Assembly: GCA_964587755.1 (NCBI GenBank) | Contig: CAZPMC010000029.1 | Coordinates: 1 to 28,622, forward strand | DNA from: CAZPMC01 sp964587755 | Lineage (GTDB): Bacteria; Bacillota; Clostridia; Acetivibrionales; DTU013 | DNA: 28,622 nucleotides | Direction: 5' to 3' | Shown here: positions 16,728 to 24,414 of the stretch, piece after piece | Position numbering within the stretch: the stretch's first letter is position 1 | How the letters are laid out: each line of letters begins with the position of its first letter | The notes under the pieces: generated by a model | Seen by the model: the letters and a program-made list of their open reading frames with translations, nothing else | The model's database searches: none | What the model was told of the DNA's origin: nothing | Position numbers and translations under genes: made by a program

Positions 16728-16931
16728 GGGGGACGGTTCTTCAATAAGTAAGAGGGACGGTTCTTCAATAATCAAAGGAAATCAGGATAGGCCAGCGCAG
16801 CTGCTAGGCCAACATCTGCGCAGTAACGGTTACAGGCTGTTTATCCTTGTGAAGCTCGATGTCGGGAATGCAGTCATGCTAGCCTGTCATCCCGCTTATC
16901 TGCGAAACTTGATTTTTGAAGAACCGTCCCC
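16728..16931. mobile_element. MITE/REP-like element with GGGGACGGTTCTTCAA terminal inverted repeats
   Basis: The left end has two direct copies of GGGACGGTTCTTCAATAA (16728 and 16752, 24-26 bases apart). The right end is the inverse, TTGAAGAACCGTCCCC, ending at 16931, so 16 bases pair perfectly. The roughly 145-base interior is rich in short palindromes: GGCC-AGC-GCAGCTGC-TAGGCC, GTAACGGTTAC and CTGCGCAG. The right 58 bases overlap the 3' end of the MFS gene and supply its last codons and stop. It encodes no transposase, so mobility would depend on an enzyme elsewhere (inference). Confidence 0.6.
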
Positions 16932-18154
16932 TTATCAGATAAATACAGCGAAACAATCATCATTATCGGAAAAATCATTGACACTAATAGCCCTGCCCTA
17001 AGCCCCAATTGTTCTGCATCCAATCCTAAATCTTTACCTGCACTTATAAGCTGCTCAGAGCCTTGGACCAAATCCGATACAAGTCCTGCAAGCCAAGGCC
17101 CGATGGACGCGCCTAAATCCCCAAAAACCGCCAGCAGTGCAAACATCAAAGTTCCACCCATTGGAAATTTTGATGCTGTTAAGCTGAAGGTACCAGGCCA
17201 CATCAAGCTGACAGAATAACCGCATAGAGCTAAACCTAAGAGTGAAACAATAGGAATCGGAACGAATATTGTTATAGAATAGCAAATTACACACAAAATA
17301 CTGCTTGCCATTAATGCCTTTTTAATGTGGATTTTCCCGCCTATTATTCCATACAGAGCCCGGCCGGTACCCATAAAGGCTGCAAATAGACATGGCCCCA
17401 ATACATCTCCTAAAAGCTTAGGCATTTTTAGCGCCTTTTCAGCAAAAAGCGATGACCATTGAGACATAGACAGCTCTGCTGAGCCAGCACACATCATCAT
17501 TATCAATGCCAAAATAAACAGCCTTGACGAAAACAACTGCTTTGGAGAATCCTTTTTCTCCTCCGGAATTGGCGGGACCAAAGGCACCTTTATGAATTTG
17601 AGCATATTGTAAAGTGGTATCAGTGACCATATTACAGGCAGCCAAATCCATATACCGGCTCCTAAAAATGATATCAATAATGTTGAAATCAGTACAACTC
17701 CCATCTGACCCCAACAATAAAATGAATGGGCCAGGCTCATTGAAGATGCTTTTGAGTCGCTGGGAAGTGAATCGATAATCGGGCTAATTAAAACCTCAAT
17801 AATTCCGCCACCAGTTGCATAAAGGACAACAGCCACAGTAAGGCCTACATAAGGTGTAGCAAACAGTCTGGGAAGAATGCTCAGGCAAATCAACCCAAAT
17901 CCGCAAAAGAAATGCGCAATTACTGCTGCCCTGCGGTACCCAATCCTATCGGCGTACCTCATTGTAACAAGATCAGCGGCTATTTGAACACCAAAGTTAA
18001 CAAATATCAGTCTTCCAAGCATTTCATAGGTAATGCTGAATTCATTTTGAAAAATAATAAATAATATGGGAGCTAAATTATTTACTGCTGCCTGCGACAG
18101 ATATCCCAAATAGCAGGCGACACGGGTACTTCTGTATTTGTTTTTATTGCTCAA
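16874..18154 (-). CDS. Major facilitator superfamily transporter
   Basis: This 426-residue integral membrane protein has about twelve hydrophobic helices in two halves. The loop between helices 2 and 3 carries the MFS-type signature DLVTMRYADRIGYRRAAV (residues about 61-78). A cytoplasmic central loop follows helix 6 (PIPEEKKDSPKQLFSSR). The overall layout resembles the sugar/fucose-permease-like branch, but I cannot name a substrate. The start is TTG, eleven bases after AAGGAG. It lies 14 bases downstream of the P-type ATPase and is probably cotranscribed. The final 19 or so residues (GTVLQKSSFADKRDDRLA) are encoded by the repeat element at 16728-16931, so the native C terminus may have been replaced on insertion. 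Confidence 0.87.
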   Translation of the reverse strand: MSNKNKYRSTRVACYLGYLSQAAVNNLAPILFIIFQNEFSITYEMLGRLIFVNFGVQIAADLVTMRYADRIGYRRAAVIAHFFCGFGLICLSILPRLFATPYVGLTVAVVLYATGGGIIEVLISPIIDSLPSDSKASSMSLAHSFYCWGQMGVVLISTLLISFLGAGIWIWLPVIWSLIPLYNMLKFIKVPLVPPIPEEKKDSPKQLFSSRLFILALIMMMCAGSAELSMSQWSSLFAEKALKMPKLLGDVLGPCLFAAFMGTGRALYGIIGGKIHIKKALMASSILCVICYSITIFVPIPIVSLLGLALCGYSVSLMWPGTFSLTASKFPMGGTLMFALLAVFGDLGASIGPWLAGLVSDLVQGSEQLISAGKDLGLDAEQLGLRAGLLVSMIFPIMMIVSLYLSDKGTVLQKSSFADKRDDRLA

Positions 18155-18168
18155 TTTTCTTTTTCTCC

Positions 18169-20760
18169 TTAAGTATCTACTTTGGCTTCTATTACTTTAA
18201 CTATTTCCACAAAAGGTATAATTATAAATGCAATTCCTACTGCTGTGAAAAAATCTTGCGCTGAAAGTGCAGTAAGATGGAACATTGTATTAACTTCGGG
18301 CAAATAAATTACAAGCACTGTTAATGTAAAGGATAAAAGCATTGCTCCTAGCAGGTACTTATTGTGAGTCTTTACTCTGAAAATTGACCTTGTTCTTGAG
18401 CGAAGATTTAAGGAATGAAATACTTCACATGATGACAATGTAAGAAATGCCATAGTCATCGCCGTAATGCCCGATCTCTTATTTCCGATTAGGAATGAAG
18501 CAAGTGTTAATGCAGCGATAACAGCTCCCTGATAAATCAAATCAATGCCCATTCTATTGGCGAATATGCCCTCTTTTGCTTCCCTGGGCGCCTTATCCAT
18601 AATATCCTCTTCCGCCTCCTCCATTCCCAAGGCTATTGCAGGGAAGGTGTCTGTTATTAAATTAATCCATAAAATATGAATTGGAGAGAAAATGCGGAAA
18701 TTCAGAATTGTTGCAACAAATAACACTACGACCTCACTTAGATTAGAGGACAATAAAAATTGTATTGCTTTTCTAATATTGTCGTAAATTCTCCTTCCCT
18801 CTTCAACGGCATAGACAATGGAAGCGAAATTGTCATCAGCCAGTACCATATCAGACACATTTTTTGTAACATCAGTACCAGTTATACCCATTCCCACTCC
18901 AATATCGGCAGACTTAAGAGCCGGTGCATCATTAACGCCGTCACCTGTCATTGCGGTGATTTTCCCCATCTTTTTCCATGCGTTTACGATACGCACTTTA
19001 TGCTCAGGCTGTACTCTTGCGTATACTGAATAATCTGTTATTGTCCTTTCCAGCTCTTCATCACTCATTTGAGAAAGCGCAGTCCCCGTGATAGCCTGAC
19101 TCTCGTCAGATATAATCTGAAGCTCCATAGCTATTGCTATGGCTGTATCAATATGGTCGCCTGTAATCATAATAGGACGGATTCCTGCCTGACGGCATTT
19201 CTTAATGGCAGCCGTAACCTCCGGGCGGACAGGGTCAATCATACCCATGAGGCCGACAAATGTAAGCTCTGCCTCAAGGCTTTCAGGTGAAAGCTCCGAA
19301 GGCAGCTCATCCGTTTCTTTCATAGCCGCCCCAAGCACCCTGAGGGCTTTATTGGCCATATTTTTATTCTCTTGCATTATTTGGGCACGAAGGGGCTCAG
19401 TTAACTCAATCACCCCGTCCTCAGTAAGCATGTATGAGCATTTTTTAAGCAGCTCATCAGGTGCTCCTTTTGTGAACTGTATAAATTTTCCGTCCTGTTT
19501 CCTGTGAATTGTAGACATCATTTTCCTCACAGAGTCAAAGGGTGCTTCTGCAACTCTGGGCATTTGTCTTTCCAAGTCGTTTTTGCTCATACCTTCCTTT
19601 AATGCATAGCGGACAAGGGCGCTCTCTGTGGGCTCTCCGACTATCTGCTCATTCTCATCGGTGAGTGATGAGTCATTGCAAAGTGCCATTGAAATCATAA
19701 GCATTTCCGAAATACCATAAGTTTCAACAACTGTCATCACATTTTGAGTCAATGTTCCTGTTTTGTCGGAACATATAACCTGTGTGCATCCCAGGGTCTC
19801 AACAGCAGTCAGTCTCCTTATAATGGCGCTTCGTTTGGACATTCTCGTTACACCTATTGACAATACAACTGTGACGACTGCAACCAGTCCCTCAGGTATT
19901 GCAGCAACAGCAAGGCTTACAGCCAGCAAAAAAACCTCAAGGACGTGTCCGCCTGTAAACCCTCCTCTGTTAAATACACTAAATAGAAATATAAAGACGC
20001 TTATAGCCAGCACACATATACTTAGGATACGGCTCAGACCGGCTAATTTTTTCTGTAAAGGAGTCTTCTCATCTTCTGCGGAAGAAATAATATTGGCGAT
20101 TTTACCCATCTCGGTTGACATACCTGTACTTACTACTACTCCCTCTGCCCGTCCATATACAACATTCGTACCCATATAGGCCATATTGCGCCTGTCTCCA
20201 AGAGGAATATCGTCTCCCGCATCTTCAATAACACCGCTGTCCTTTTCCACTGGTACAGATTCACCTGTGAGGGACGCTTCTTCAATTTTTAAACTGGAAG
20301 CCTCAATAATCCTCATATCTGCAGGGACAGCATCACCAGCCTCAAGTAGTACGATATCCCCAGGTACTATTAGCTCTGATTTTATTTGCTGAACATGGCC
20401 GTCTCTTCTGACCTTCGAAAACGGGGCTGCCATTTGCTGCAACGCCTCAATAGCCTTTTCTGCCTTTCCCTCCTGCACAACACCCAATATGGAATTTAAA
20501 ACTACTACCAGAAGAATTATTATTGCATCTACAATTTCTCCAACCGCACCGGAAATAACACCTGCAGCAATCAGAACAATAACCATAGGATCTGATATCT
20601 GCTCAAGGAATCTTTTTACAAGGGTTTTCTTTTTTGCCTGTGCAAGCTTGTTGTATCCGTACTGCTCCAGTCTTTGTTTGAATTGTGCAGAGTCTATTCC
20701 ATCTCTTGTAGTATTCTGAGATTTCAGGACTTGCCCGGCATCTTCAAAATAATGCTTCAT
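18169..20760 (-). CDS. P-type Ca2+-transporting ATPase (SERCA/PMCA-like, type II)
   Basis: This 863-residue membrane pump exports cations using ATP. The actuator loop has LTGES (E167), helix 4 has AAIPEGL (type II cation site), and the phosphorylation site is D332 in DKTGTLT. The nucleotide domain keeps KGAPDELL, and the hinge has MTGDGVNDAPALKSADIGVGMG. The C-terminal membrane segments include NLITDTFPAIALGMEEAE, as in bacterial Ca2+ ATPases. The length is normal for the family. Ca2+ is the usual substrate, and Mn2+ is possible in this family. ATG is preceded by AAGGGGAG. A TATAAT (20803-20808, minus strand) precedes it, although read-through from mntP 76 bases upstream is also possible. Confidence 0.94.
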   Translation of the reverse strand: MKHYFEDAGQVLKSQNTTRDGIDSAQFKQRLEQYGYNKLAQAKKKTLVKRFLEQISDPMVIVLIAAGVISGAVGEIVDAIIILLVVVLNSILGVVQEGKAEKAIEALQQMAAPFSKVRRDGHVQQIKSELIVPGDIVLLEAGDAVPADMRIIEASSLKIEEASLTGESVPVEKDSGVIEDAGDDIPLGDRRNMAYMGTNVVYGRAEGVVVSTGMSTEMGKIANIISSAEDEKTPLQKKLAGLSRILSICVLAISVFIFLFSVFNRGGFTGGHVLEVFLLAVSLAVAAIPEGLVAVVTVVLSIGVTRMSKRSAIIRRLTAVETLGCTQVICSDKTGTLTQNVMTVVETYGISEMLMISMALCNDSSLTDENEQIVGEPTESALVRYALKEGMSKNDLERQMPRVAEAPFDSVRKMMSTIHRKQDGKFIQFTKGAPDELLKKCSYMLTEDGVIELTEPLRAQIMQENKNMANKALRVLGAAMKETDELPSELSPESLEAELTFVGLMGMIDPVRPEVTAAIKKCRQAGIRPIMITGDHIDTAIAIAMELQIISDESQAITGTALSQMSDEELERTITDYSVYARVQPEHKVRIVNAWKKMGKITAMTGDGVNDAPALKSADIGVGMGITGTDVTKNVSDMVLADDNFASIVYAVEEGRRIYDNIRKAIQFLLSSNLSEVVVLFVATILNFRIFSPIHILWINLITDTFPAIALGMEEAEEDIMDKAPREAKEGIFANRMGIDLIYQGAVIAALTLASFLIGNKRSGITAMTMAFLTLSSCEVFHSLNLRSRTRSIFRVKTHNKYLLGAMLLSFTLTVLVIYLPEVNTMFHLTALSAQDFFTAVGIAFIIIPFVEIVKVIEAKVDT

Positions 20761-20802
20761 ACAAACTCCCCTTCCAGTCCCTGATAGTTTAGTAAATCAT
20801 AT

Positions 20803-20808
20803 ATTATA
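20803..20808 (-). promoter_or_regulatory. Candidate -10 box for the Ca2+-ATPase/MFS pair
   Basis: A perfect TATAAT on the minus strand lies 42 bases ahead of the ATPase start. The nearest -35-like sequence (TTAAAC) is 19 bases upstream, so only the -10 is well supported. Confidence 0.35.
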
Positions 20809-20836
20809 CGGTTGTTATTTTAAAAATGTTTAACCT

Positions 20837-21394
20837 TTATTGTGTCAGGTGCTCCAGAAGTATTTTGACCCCCATTAAAATTAAAATAACGCCTCCGGCT
20901 AGTTCAGCTTTAGACTTAAATTTCGTGCCAAACAAATTTCCAATTTTTACTCCGGCGAAGGAAATAGAAAATGTAATGGCTCCTATAATTGCTACTGCAG
21001 GGACAATATTAACCTGTAAGAAGGCAAAGGTCACTCCTACGGCTAATGCATCGATGCTGGTTGCCAATGACATCATCACCAGATTTTTAAGATTAACTGT
21101 CTCATTGAAGTTTTCGCAGCTTTCACAGCGTGACTCCCTAATCATATTAAAGCCTATTATCCCTAATAAAACAAAGGCAATCCAATGATCGATTGCCGTT
21201 ATATAATCCTTAAATTGCAGTCCTATAATATAACCCAAAAGAGGCATCAATGCTTGAAAACCACCAAAAAAACAGCCTGTTATTAGAGCCTGGCTATAAT
21301 CCATTTTTTTCAACGATAATCCTCTGCAAATAGCAACTGCAAAAGCATCCATCGATAGTCCTGCTGCGATAACAAATAGCTCCCAAATTCCCAT
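20837..21394 (-). CDS. mntP: Manganese efflux pump MntP
   Basis: This 185-residue membrane protein has six hydrophobic helices in two homologous halves, the MntP (UPF0059) architecture. The acidic motif of each half is present: GLSMDAFAVAICRG (residues 13-26) and ATSIDALAVGVTFA. A Cys-containing loop (RESRCESCENF) lies between the halves. The family exports Mn2+ and protects against excess manganese. A promoter with ideal spacing lies upstream. I found no yybP-ykoY manganese riboswitch in the 70-base leader, although that element often controls this family. Confidence 0.94.
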   Translation of the reverse strand: MGIWELFVIAAGLSMDAFAVAICRGLSLKKMDYSQALITGCFFGGFQALMPLLGYIIGLQFKDYITAIDHWIAFVLLGIIGFNMIRESRCESCENFNETVNLKNLVMMSLATSIDALAVGVTFAFLQVNIVPAVAIIGAITFSISFAGVKIGNLFGTKFKSKAELAGGVILILMGVKILLEHLTQ

Positions 21395-21429
21395 TTTGTA
21401 TTTCCCTTCTATGTAGACATGCTTTTTTA

Positions 21430-21458
21430 ATTATAAAATCCAATTTTATATAAGTCAA
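21430..21458 (-). promoter_or_regulatory. Sigma-A-type promoter of mntP
   Basis: On the minus strand TTGACT (21458-21453), 17 bases, then TATAAT (21435-21430), 36 bases ahead of the ATG. Confidence 0.75.
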
Positions 21459-21470
21459 TTTTAAATAGGA

Positions 21471-21505
21471 CCGGCAGACAATCGCTTTTGGGGATTACCT
21501 GCCGG
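21471..21505 (-). terminator. Stem-loop after the YhcN-like gene
   Basis: CCGGCAG pairs with CTGCCGG (7 bp), and inside it AATC pairs with GATT. The hairpin is 35 bases after the YhcN-like stop. The minus-strand sequence after it is AT-rich but lacks a run of T, so termination would be weak. Confidence 0.4.
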
Positions 21506-21539
21506 AAATACATACCTGTCCTAAAACCTCAGGTAAAGA

Positions 21540-22286
21540 TTATCTTCTTGCCGGTGTCATGCTCCTGACCAAATCATTAAACTCATCTATAATAGTATTG
21601 CCCACTGTGTTACCTGTAGTTCTATTGTTATTTCGGTTCATGCCGTTAGTATTACCGGTCAGACCATTGTTGTTGCGGTTCAAGCCGTTGGTATTATTGA
21701 TTCCATTGGTATTATTGATTCCATTGGTATTATTAATTCCGTTGGCATTGCCGGTTCCGAGCCGTTTAATCCTTTCAACAATATCTGACGATTCGCTTAC
21801 CAGCACATTAGTGATGGTACTGTCTGCTTGCTTTACAGCTCGTGTTATCCGGTCTTTTAGAGCAGTCGTATCACCTGTAGCACTGTTTGATTTATACCCC
21901 ACAATACAAGTATCTCCCAAAACAAGAACATTCGCTTCTGTTAAGCCATTCATTTTGTCTAATTTATTCCTTATCATATTGGCCTTCCTTGTATCGAAGG
22001 AAGTCTGCTGTGGGAACAACCCGTCATACCCGTTGTTTGGGCCTTGATAAATATTCTGCCCTGTCCGGTTATTCGTACCTAATAAATTTCCTTGTCTCAT
22101 CCCGGTTGTATTCCCTGCTAAGTCATCTCTTCCCATTCCCTGTGCCCTAGTACCGTTTGGTGTCAGTCTGGCTGCATTATCCCCAGGAGCTCTTGGTGTA
22201 CCCATTTGTGTGCAACCGCAAAGCACTACTGTAATAAGGCATATCATTGCAAAAGCTTTCAAAAAAATTTTGAATCCTTTTTTCAT
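21540..22286 (-). CDS. YhcN/YlaJ-family sporulation lipoprotein with Asn-rich repeats
   Basis: This is a 248-residue lipoprotein with a lipobox ending VLCGC (Cys25). Residues about 95-175 match the YhcN/YlaJ domain: RKANMIRNKLDKMNGLTEANVLVLGDTCIVGYKS and KDRITRAVKQADSTITNVLVSESSDIVERI. Proteins of this family are found in spores of Bacilli and Clostridia, probably at the inner spore membrane. The C terminus carries tandem N-G-I-N-N-T repeats followed by more Asn-rich units, encoded by 18-base DNA repeats. ATG follows GGGAGG. A possible sporulation-type promoter (CATACAAT at 22355-22348) supports a spore role. It lies 107 bases after speA. Confidence 0.85.
   Translation of the reverse strand: MKKGFKIFLKAFAMICLITVVLCGCTQMGTPRAPGDNAARLTPNGTRAQGMGRDDLAGNTTGMRQGNLLGTNNRTGQNIYQGPNNGYDGLFPQQTSFDTRKANMIRNKLDKMNGLTEANVLVLGDTCIVGYKSNSATGDTTALKDRITRAVKQADSTITNVLVSESSDIVERIKRLGTGNANGINNTNGINNTNGINNTNGLNRNNNGLTGNTNGMNRNNNRTTGNTVGNTIIDEFNDLVRSMTPARR
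21685..21756. repeat. 18-bp tandem repeats encoding NGINNT
   Basis: Units CCRTTGGTATTATTGATT start at 21685, 21703 and 21721, with a diverged fourth at 21739. Each encodes one N-G-I-N-N-T hexapeptide on the minus strand. Near-identity of the first three suggests recent slippage. Confidence 0.8.
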
Positions 22287-22347
22287 GTTTCAACACCTCC
22301 CATACTATCTTGTGTACATAAACAATAATTATTTGAGAAAATAAATG

Positions 22348-22375
22348 ATTGTATGGTCGGTATTTGGATGTCAAT
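22348..22375 (-). promoter_or_regulatory. Possible sigma-E-like promoter of the YhcN-like gene
   Basis: The minus strand carries CATACAAT (22355-22348), a perfect match to the mother-cell sigma-E -10 (CATACANT). Seventeen bases upstream is ATT, a partial match to the -35 ATA core. A vegetative TTGACA overlaps upstream but lacks a matching -10. Confidence 0.35.
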
Positions 22376-22393
22376 GAATTTTTTTCTTTAAAA

Positions 22394-24320
22394 CTATCTC
22401 TCGTAATATGTGTAGCCGCGAAGACCGTTGTCGTATGCTCTCATAATCTCAGGTCTCTCACCGGCATTTATTAATCCCTGATGAATTGCCTCCTCGGCAG
22501 TTTCACGAAAGCTCACAATCATATCCTTAGGATCAAATTCCGAATAAGTTAGTACATCTGCAACGGAATCTCCATGGATTTCATTTACAAAATCAAAATT
22601 TCCGTCAGGGCTTATCCTAACGCTGACAATATTTGTGTCGCCGAATAGATTGTGCAAATCACCTAATGTTTCCTGGTAGGCTCCTACCAAAAATACTCCC
22701 AGGTAATAGTTATCCCCATTTTTCATTTCATGAAGAGGCAATGTATTTTTTACATCATGAAGATCAATAAACCGGTCTATCTTCCCGTCACAATCACATG
22801 TAATATCGGCAATAATCGCATTTCTCCTTGGTCTCTCAAGAAGTCTGTGCAAAGGCATAATCGGAAACAGTTGATCAATAGCCCAACTGTCCGGGATAGA
22901 CTGAAATACTGAAAAATTACAGTAATATATATCAGCAAGAACACTCTCTAAATCCTCTAAATCAGGAGGTGCATTTTTTANNNNNNNNNNTTCTTCTTTT
23001 CGTTGGCAATTCTGCTTATTATATTCCAAAATATTTTTTCGGATGCTGCAAGCTCACGAAGGCTTATCTTCCCATGCTTAAACATTTCACGAATCTCATC
23101 GCGATAGTAAAGCGCATCATTATAACATTCCTGGATGTTTTTCAAGCTCAGGCTTTTGCTTACATCATACAGATTTTTTATTTGCTCCGGTGAATTCTCA
23201 TCAACCTTCTTTGGCAATTCATATTCCACAAACTTCTCAACATTGAGGACATTAAAAAGCAGAACGGAATAATACGCCACTGTTGTTCTCCCCGACTCGG
23301 TAATGATAACGGGATGAGGTATTCCGCTTGGTTCAAGAATTGACATAACCGCCTCGACTATATCCGTGCAATACTCCTCAACAGAATAATTGCGGCTATG
23401 AGTATAATTTGTATTGGAGCCGTCATAATCTACAGCCAGCCCACCGCCTAAATCAAGATAGCCCATAGGCGCTCCCTCTTTTACCATCTCAGCATAAACC
23501 CTTGATGCTTCCAGAACAGCGGAACGTATATCCCGGATATTCGGTATCTGAGAGCCTAAGTGATAGTGGAGCAGCTTAAGAGAATCCAGCATTTTTAATT
23601 CGCTAAGCTTGTCCATCACAGTAATTAATTGGGACATGTTCAAGCCGAATATACTCCTGTCTCCTCCCGACTCTGTCCAATGGCCTCCGGCTTTGGCGGA
23701 AAGCTTTATTCTAACGCCTATATTAGGTTGAACACCCAAGGCCTTGGAGCGCGTAAGCACTGTATCAAGCTCATCGGGCACCTCAATAACAAAAAAACAC
23801 TTAAAACCCATTTTGATTGCGTAAAGGCCAAGATCTATAAATTCTTCATCCTTATATCCATTACAAATCAAGCAGGCTTCCTTGTCCTTCAAAAGAGAGA
23901 GGGCTGCTATTAACTCGGCCTTGCTTCCGACCTCCAAGCCGTGATGGTACCTTTGGCCGAATCTTGTGACCTCCTCAACGACCTGTTGTTGTTGGTTCAC
24001 CTTAATCGGATAAACGCCACGGTATTTTCCCTTGTAGCCCAGCTCCTTCATTGCCTTCCTAAATGAATCATTTAAAAAAGATATCTGAGAGTCAAGCAGA
24101 TTTTCAAATCTCAAAAGCACAGGCATATCAAGCCCCGTTCCAAAACTCCGGATACAATGTCCATCATGCTTACGGCCTTGGCATTATTATCCTTATACGG
24201 ATTTATGAGAAGCTCGCCGTTATCTGAGACAGAAAAATATCCAGCGCCCCAGTTTTGAACACCGTAAAGCTCTTCAGACTTTTCCTTGGTCCATCTTTCC
24301 AAAGGTTCCTCTCTATTCAA
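22394..24320 (-). CDS. speA: Biosynthetic arginine decarboxylase SpeA, interrupted by an N gap and a one-base frameshift
   Basis: This PLP enzyme converts arginine to agmatine, the first step to putrescine and spermidine. The reading frame comes in three pieces. The N terminus (24320-24111) ends in VLERGL and then leaves frame. The barrel domain (from 24126) has the PLP lysine in YPIKVNQQQQ, HYHLGSQ, DLGGGLAVDYDGS and ESGRTTVAYYSV. The C-terminal part (below 22980) has YYCNFSVFQSIPDSWAIDQLFPIMPLHRL and ends GLRGYTYYER. The pieces total about 650 residues, normal for SpeA. Adding one G to the GGGG run at 24133-24136 restores ERGLDMPVLLRF. The other break is the 10-N block at 22981-22990, where frame is lost only because its length is arbitrary. 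The gene is therefore probably intact. The TTG start has GGAGG ten bases upstream. Confidence 0.88.
22981..22990. other. Assembly gap (10 N) inside speA
   Basis: Ten unresolved bases separate the NIISRIANEKK part of SpeA from the KNAPPDLEDLESVL part. The flanks align to neighbouring positions of the same protein, so the missing stretch is probably short. Confidence 0.95.
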
Positions 24321-24362
24321 TGCTATTTATCCTCCATTCACACAAACAAAAAGCAATAATTA

Positions 24363-24391
24363 ATTATAAAAACTATTGCTTAAAATATCAA
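24363..24391 (-). promoter_or_regulatory. Sigma-A-type promoter of speA
   Basis: On the minus strand TTGATA (24391-24386), 17 bases, then TATAAT (24368-24363), 43 bases before the TTG start. It overlaps the stem-loop that follows the CDF gene. Confidence 0.7.
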
Positions 24392-24407
24392 CTATTTTGA
24401 CAATAGT
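24364..24407 (-). terminator. AT-rich stem-loop after the CDF exporter gene, overlapping the speA promoter
   Basis: On the minus strand ACTATTG pairs with CAATAGT (7 bp) and AAAATA with TATTTT inside it, around a GTTGA loop. The sequence then continues TTTTAT. It begins 8 bases after the CDF stop. It is AU-rich, so a weak terminator at best. Confidence 0.4.
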
Positions 24408-24414
24408 AGTTTTA

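Noticed and set aside
19763..20179. 138-codon open frame on the plus strand opposite the Ca2+-ATPase gene
   Set aside because: It lies fully antisense to a strongly conserved ATPase frame and has no ribosome binding site or family signature.
21395..21470. yybP-ykoY manganese riboswitch upstream of mntP or the P-type ATPase
   Set aside because: The leaders are short, AT-rich and lack the conserved GGGGAGUA-type segments; only ordinary promoters are visible.
22394..24320. speA as a genuine pseudogene
   Set aside because: Motifs are all intact and both breaks are typical of assembly error (homopolymer length and N gap).
3206..24385. Shared 15-base word AACTATTGCTTAAAA near 3206 and 24371
   Set aside because: A single AT-rich 15-base match in 28 kb is close to chance, and the flanks do not match.
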